DNA from: Anaerolineales bacterium UBA6663
GTDB lineage: Bacteria; Chloroflexota; Anaerolineae; Anaerolineales; UBA6663
NCBI GenBank assembly: GCA_002455335.1
Contig: DKKP01000382.1
Span: forward strand, 1-9,330
Direction: 5' to 3'
Length of the DNA: 9,330 nt
Shown here: one piece after another, positions 6,274-9,330 of the stretch
Layout: each line of letters starts with the position of its first letter
Numbering within the stretch: position 1 is the stretch's first letter
Notes under the pieces: model-generated
The model's database searches: none
The model's input: the letters and a program-made list of their open reading frames with translations, nothing else
Told to the model about the DNA's origin: nothing
Position numbers and translations under genes: made by a program

Positions 6274-6317
6274 GTAGAGCGTAAAGCGTGGAGCGAGCGC
6301 ATCGCTCCACGCTCCAC
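6274..6317. repeat. Heptad repeat cluster forming a 12-bp perfect hairpin
   Basis: Three tandem heptads of form GTRRAGC (GTAGAGC 6274-6280, GTAAAGC 6281-6287, GTGGAGC 6288-6294) are followed, after a short spacer, by two tandem copies of the reverse complement GCTCCAC (6304-6310 and 6311-6317). Arms 6285-6296 and 6302-6313 pair perfectly over 12 bp around the five-base loop GCGCA. It fills the gap between the second M16 gene and acpS. On the leftward transcript the hairpin is followed by only TTT, so it is a poor intrinsic terminator; it could attenuate or stabilise the upstream mRNA. Confidence 0.75.
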
Positions 6318-6321
6318 GGGT

Positions 6322-7596
6322 TCAGGGTCCAGCTGTCGCCAGGACGTAATCCTCGGCGCTCAGGAACGTCCGCGCTGCGGTAAGGATATCGTCGCGCGTG
6401 ATGGCATTGAACATCGCCGGGAAGCGCAACAAGTAGTCGAGGCCGAGGTCGAAGAGCTCCATCGAACTGATGGTGCTGGCGACACCCTCATTGGTCTCGA
6501 GCCCGAGCGGCAAACGCCCGATGAACTGCGCCTTGTTGTCCGAGATCTCGTCGGGCGTCACTTTCCGGGCGAGAAAGCGCTTGATCTCGCGCTGCATCAG
6601 CCCGACCGCCTTCTCGATATTCGAGGGATTGACCCCGGCGTAGGCATACCACGGCCCGGGGCCGTAGCCGCCGCTCAGGTTGCTGGCCGCGTAGTAGGCC
6701 AGGCCGTTCTTCTCGCGCACCTGGTGCCCGATGCGGCCGCCCATGCCGAAGACGCCCAGGATATTGTTCGCCAGGCGCGCCGACAGGAACTGCGGATGGT
6801 TGCGTGCCGGCCCCGGCACGCCCAGGACGATGTCTGCCTGGGCCTTGCCCGGCAGCGCGACATGGGTGCGGCGCGGGCCCGTGATCGGCTCAAGCGCGGG
6901 CAGGGTCGGCGCGTCGGGTTGGGCGGGATTGGCCCAATCGCCGAAGTGCCTGGCCACAAGCTCAACAGCCTGGCTCGCAGGCACTGCCCCGACCACGACG
7001 ACGACCATGCCGCGCGGCCCGAAGTGGGTCTTGTGGAAGTCGATCAGTTGCTGCCGCGTGAGCGCCTTGACCGTCTCGGGGTAACCCTCTTCGACGATGC
7101 TGTACGGATGGCCCGGATAAGCGAGCTCATAGAAGGCTTCGAGCGCGCGATCGCGCGTGTCGTTGGCCGTGATCTGCAGGCGGGTCAGGATCTCGCCGCG
7201 CAGCCGTTCGACCTCGTGCTCGGGAAAGACAGGGCGGCGCAGGGCATCGGACGCAAGGCCGAGCATCAGATCCAAATCTTCGGCCAGGCTCTTGGCGTAG
7301 AAGCCCGAGGTATGCGTGCCTGCCGAGACGCTCAGGCTGGCGCCGACCGACTCGATTTGCTCGTAGATCTCGTTGAAGGCCAGACGCTCGGTGCCGCGCA
7401 TCAGCGCCGAGCCCGTGAAGTCGGCCAGGCCGGCGACGTCGCGGCCGTGCCAGAGCGCGCCGGCGCGCAGATCGGCGTCGATCACCACGGATGGGCTGCT
7501 GAAGTTCTCGCGCGCGAGCACGACGATGCCGTTTGCGAGTTCGTGGCGCGTGATCGTCTCGGGGCCGGGGAGTGAGGGTGTCGATTTCTTGGCCAT
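6322..7596 (-). CDS. M16 family peptidase-like protein, non-catalytic subunit
   Basis: This 424-residue protein has the two-domain M16B (processing-peptidase-like) fold signature but not the zinc site. Where HxxEH is expected (GLAHFLEHMLF in active members) it reads GLADFTGSALM, so H, E and H are replaced by D59, G62 and S63. It keeps the C-terminal Arg/Tyr pair in REKNGLAYY (R294, Y301), which in M16B heterodimers is supplied by the inactive subunit to bind substrate. The partner is encoded just upstream with 8 bp between the genes, and the two would form one enzyme. The start at 7596 (MAKKSTPSLP) gives a plain cytoplasmic N-terminus; the open frame up to 7731 lies inside the neighbour and is discarded. 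No signal peptide is seen. The family is sure; the pairing is a strong inference from family knowledge. Confidence 0.92.
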   Translation of the reverse strand: MAKKSTPSLPGPETITRHELANGIVVLARENFSSPSVVIDADLRAGALWHGRDVAGLADFTGSALMRGTERLAFNEIYEQIESVGASLSVSAGTHTSGFYAKSLAEDLDLMLGLASDALRRPVFPEHEVERLRGEILTRLQITANDTRDRALEAFYELAYPGHPYSIVEEGYPETVKALTRQQLIDFHKTHFGPRGMVVVVVGAVPASQAVELVARHFGDWANPAQPDAPTLPALEPITGPRRTHVALPGKAQADIVLGVPGPARNHPQFLSARLANNILGVFGMGGRIGHQVREKNGLAYYAASNLSGGYGPGPWYAYAGVNPSNIEKAVGLMQREIKRFLARKVTPDEISDNKAQFIGRLPLGLETNEGVASTISSMELFDLGLDYLLRFPAMFNAITRDDILTAARTFLSAEDYVLATAGP

Positions 7597-7604
7597 AGCG
7601 GCGT

Positions 7605-8891
7605 TTATCCTGCCTTCTCCGGCACGTAGACGCCGACGACGCGATGGTTTGACGAGAGGTAACGTTGCGCAACCCGCTGAATATCGGCGACCGTCACGGC
7701 ACTCAGCCGCGGCAGGTACGTTTCGAACCAACGGTAGTCGCCCAGGATCTCGGTGAAGCCAAGCCAGAAGCCCTGGTTCGTCACCGATTCGGCGCTGTAG
7801 GCGAACATGGCTTTGGCCTGCTTGATCGCCTTATCCAGCTCTGCCTGGCTGACCGGCTCGGTGCGCACCCGGTCGATCTCGGCCTCGATCGCCTGCTCGA
7901 CGATCTCGGGCGTCTTGCCGGCGCGCACCGTCGCATAGAGCGTATAGAGGTATGGATCGACGGTCGGCGACAGCCCGCCGCCGACGTTGGCGGCCAAACC
8001 GGTCTGAACCACGGCCCGATACAGCCGCGATGAGCGGTTGCTCGTGCCGCCGCCGCCGAACATGTTGAACGACGAGGCCCCGGCCAGGATGCTGTCGAGC
8101 ACGGCCATCGGGAAGAAATCCGGATCGTTGGCCGAGGGCGCGTGGTACGCGATCTGCAGATAGGCCGTCTCGCCCTCGCCTGTGACGCGCAGCCGGCGCT
8201 CGCCGCGCTGCTCGGGCTCGGGCCGTGCGAGCGGCTTGGGCAGATCGACCGCCTTGTACTTGCCGAAGAGCGCCTCGATCCGGGCAAGCATCTCGCGGGC
8301 GTCGAAATCGCCCACGGCGACTGCGATGGCGTTGTTGGGCGCGTAGTAGTTGAGGTAATGGCCGTAGAGGTCGTCACGCGTCATGGTGTGCAGATCGGCC
8401 ATGTCGCCGATGACCTCATGGTGGTAAGGATGCACCCGGAACGCGGCCGCCTGCACTTCTTCGCCGAGCCGGAACGAGGGCTCGTTCTCGTTCATCTGCC
8501 GCTCGGCGATGATCACGGTTCGTTCGGATTCGACTTCCTTGGGCGGGAAGATCGCCCGGCGCATACGATCGGCCTCGAGCCGCAGCGCGAAGTCGATCTT
8601 TTCGGCGGGCATGGTCTCGAAGTACGCCGTCCAATCGATCCAGGTCAGGGCGTTGCGAAAGCCGCCGTCGCGCGCGATCATGCGATCGCCGACGCTGGCC
8701 GGGAAGGCGCGGGTGCCCTTGAACATCATGTGTTCGACCCAGTGACTGATGCCGGTGACCCCCGGGCGCTCGTAGCGGGAGCCGACGCGGTACCACACCC
8801 ACCAGGAGACCACGGGCGCGACCCGCACTTCCTTGAGCACCACGGTCAAACCGTTCTTCAGACGGGTTTTGAGTACCTTGGGCTGCTTCAT
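7605..8891 (-). CDS. M16 family zinc peptidase, catalytic subunit
   Basis: This 428-residue zinc peptidase has the inverted motif HWVEH (H50, E53, H54) and the third ligand E130 in ESERTVIIAE, at the right distance. H50 and H54 bind zinc and E53 acts as general base. The second domain carries a flexible glycine-rich stretch (FNMFGGGGTSNRSSRLYR), as in processing peptidases. M16B enzymes cut unfolded peptides or presequence-like substrates; the substrate here is unknown. It is the first gene of the operon with the non-catalytic M16 partner. The start at 8891 (MKQPKVLKTRLKNG) is preferred over an open frame to 8921 because a TATAAT box lies six bases upstream of it, so an upstream start would not be transcribed. 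There is no signal peptide, and the protein is probably cytoplasmic. Confidence 0.94.
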   Translation of the reverse strand: MKQPKVLKTRLKNGLTVVLKEVRVAPVVSWWVWYRVGSRYERPGVTGISHWVEHMMFKGTRAFPASVGDRMIARDGGFRNALTWIDWTAYFETMPAEKIDFALRLEADRMRRAIFPPKEVESERTVIIAERQMNENEPSFRLGEEVQAAAFRVHPYHHEVIGDMADLHTMTRDDLYGHYLNYYAPNNAIAVAVGDFDAREMLARIEALFGKYKAVDLPKPLARPEPEQRGERRLRVTGEGETAYLQIAYHAPSANDPDFFPMAVLDSILAGASSFNMFGGGGTSNRSSRLYRAVVQTGLAANVGGGLSPTVDPYLYTLYATVRAGKTPEIVEQAIEAEIDRVRTEPVSQAELDKAIKQAKAMFAYSAESVTNQGFWLGFTEILGDYRWFETYLPRLSAVTVADIQRVAQRYLSSNHRVVGVYVPEKAG

Positions 8892-8897
8892 GCAGAG

Positions 8898-8903
8898 ATT
8901 ATA
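8898..8903 (-). promoter_or_regulatory. TATAAT -10 box for a leaderless M16 operon transcript
   Basis: On the leftward strand an exact TATAAT is followed by six bases and then the ATG at 8891. The A of the ATG is therefore at the expected transcription start (+1), giving an mRNA with no leader. No ribosome site is present. Immediately upstream of the box is the perfect palindrome GTCGATCGAC (8904-8913), which could be an operator but may be chance, since CGATCG is common in this DNA. No -35 match is seen. Confidence 0.65.
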
Positions 8904-8930
8904 GTCGATCGACTTCCACATAATGCCGAT

Positions 8931-8971
8931 ACGAACGAAAAGACCGGGCAGCGCCCGGTCTTTTCGTTCGT
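8931..8971. terminator. Perfect 19-bp hairpin, bidirectional-type terminator after ugd
   Basis: The arms 8931-8949 (ACGAACGAAAAGACCGGGC) and 8953-8971 are exact reverse complements around the three-base loop AGC. The stem has a GC-rich top and an A-run/T-run (AAAA, TTTT) at its middle, so it can end transcription in either direction. Reading leftward it lies 14 bp past the ugd stop and ahead of the M16 promoter, so its main job is to end the ugd transcript. The total stem is longer than most intrinsic terminators. Confidence 0.88.
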
Positions 8972-8985
8972 CTTTGCCTTTGGGA

Positions 8986-9330
8986 TCAACGACCGTTGTA
9001 TCCGCGCCCCATGCCGCGGTAGATGAAGCCGTGATTGTGCATGACGACCGGGTCGTACAGGTTGCGGCCGTCGACCATGATCGGCTGCTTCATCAACGTC
9101 TTGAGCCGGCTGAGGTCGAGTTGCTTGAACTCGTTCCACTCGGTCACGAGCACAAGCGCGTCGGCGCCGGTCGCGACTTCGTAGGCGTCGGTGCCCATCG
9201 CGACATCCGGGGTGTGGTTCGCGGCGTGCTCCATCGCCACCGGGTCGTAGGCCTTGACTTTGCCGCCTTCGCTGATGATCGCGCGCGCGATCTCGACCGA
9301 GGGCGCTTCACGCATGTCGTCGGTGTTGGG
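8986..9330 (-). CDS. ugd: UDP-glucose 6-dehydrogenase, C-terminal end (5' part outside window)
   Basis: Only the last 114 residues are present; the frame is open to the right edge. UDP-glucose dehydrogenase oxidises UDP-glucose to UDP-glucuronate with two NAD+, supplying precursors for surface polysaccharides. The visible part is the C-terminal domain. It starts at the family motif PNTDDMREAPS, then AYDPVAM, a TDAYEVATGADALVLVTEWNEF stretch typical of the family, and MVDGRNLYDP. It ends after GFIYRGMGRGYNGR, a normal terminus for the family. The catalytic Cys lies upstream, outside the window. Homologous enzymes such as UDP-ManNAc or UDP-GlcNAc dehydrogenases share this domain, but TDDMREAPS and WNEF favour the glucose enzyme. 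It is followed by a strong hairpin terminator, so it is transcribed separately from the M16 genes. Confidence 0.93.
   Translation of the reverse strand, partial: PNTDDMREAPSVEIARAIISEGGKVKAYDPVAMEHAANHTPDVAMGTDAYEVATGADALVLVTEWNEFKQLDLSRLKTLMKQPIMVDGRNLYDPVVMHNHGFIYRGMGRGYNGR

Noticed and set aside
6272..6310. Extended N-terminus of AcpS
   Set aside because: The extra 13 codons are read from the heptad hairpin, and the family N-terminus begins at 6271.
6724..7575. 283-codon plus-strand open frame
   Set aside because: It is antisense to the non-catalytic M16 gene, with shadow-type composition and no motif.
8142..9026. 294-codon plus-strand open frame
   Set aside because: It is antisense to the catalytic M16 gene and runs through the ugd terminator hairpin, which a real gene would not contain.
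1..9330. CRISPR arrays, tRNA/rRNA genes, insertion sequences, phage or defence genes
   Set aside because: I looked for repeat-spacer patterns, transposase or integrase motifs and RNA folds and saw none. The genes are housekeeping or signalling in type.

Overview
The window is a GC-rich stretch (roughly 65% G+C by eye) of an ordinary bacterial chromosome. It most likely comes from the phylum Chloroflexota, perhaps an Anaerolineae-like lineage. The best clues are a lipoprotein with a long Thr/Pro/Ala linker of the 'PTATPT' type, GAF/PAS-type soluble histidine kinases, and start codons placed directly behind TATAAT boxes, as on leaderless mRNAs. This assignment is inference; there is no rRNA or other phylogenetic marker of high resolution.

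Layout. Positions 1-4859 read rightward and 4874-9330 read leftward, so the two halves converge on a gap of only 14 bp. The rightward half starts with the C-terminal end of a histidine-kinase-like protein whose ATP-binding boxes are degenerate (to 512), closed by a good intrinsic terminator (533-563). A complete REC-GAF-PAS-HisKA-HATPase kinase follows (614-2539). Next is rsmG (2611-3321), which overlaps a class I methyltransferase gene (3318-4073) by ATGA, and then a Thr/Pro-rich lipoprotein gene (4143-4859).

The leftward half, in transcription order, begins with the C-terminal end of UDP-glucose dehydrogenase (9330-8986), closed by a perfect 19-bp hairpin terminator. A TATAAT box then precedes a two-gene M16 peptidase unit: a catalytically complete subunit (8891-7605) and a partner lacking the zinc site (7596-6322). 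After a heptad-repeat hairpin comes acpS (6271-5912), then a 62-residue protein of unknown function (5853-5665), a YpgQ/YedJ-like HD phosphohydrolase (5660-5031), and a 47-residue single-span membrane protein (5017-4874).

Functionally the window mixes signal transduction (two kinase-like genes), rRNA modification (RsmG), activation of acyl carrier protein (AcpS), a probable heterodimeric zinc protease, nucleotide-sugar metabolism, and a small cluster of unknown role (62-aa protein, HD enzyme, 47-aa membrane protein). I see no RNA genes, insertion sequences, CRISPR or phage genes, and no gene-free stretch longer than about 110 bp. I do not see a clearly new multi-gene system. The points most worth a second look are the degenerate kinase domain, the two small proteins, the leaderless-type promoters, the heptad repeats and the HIP1-like octamers.
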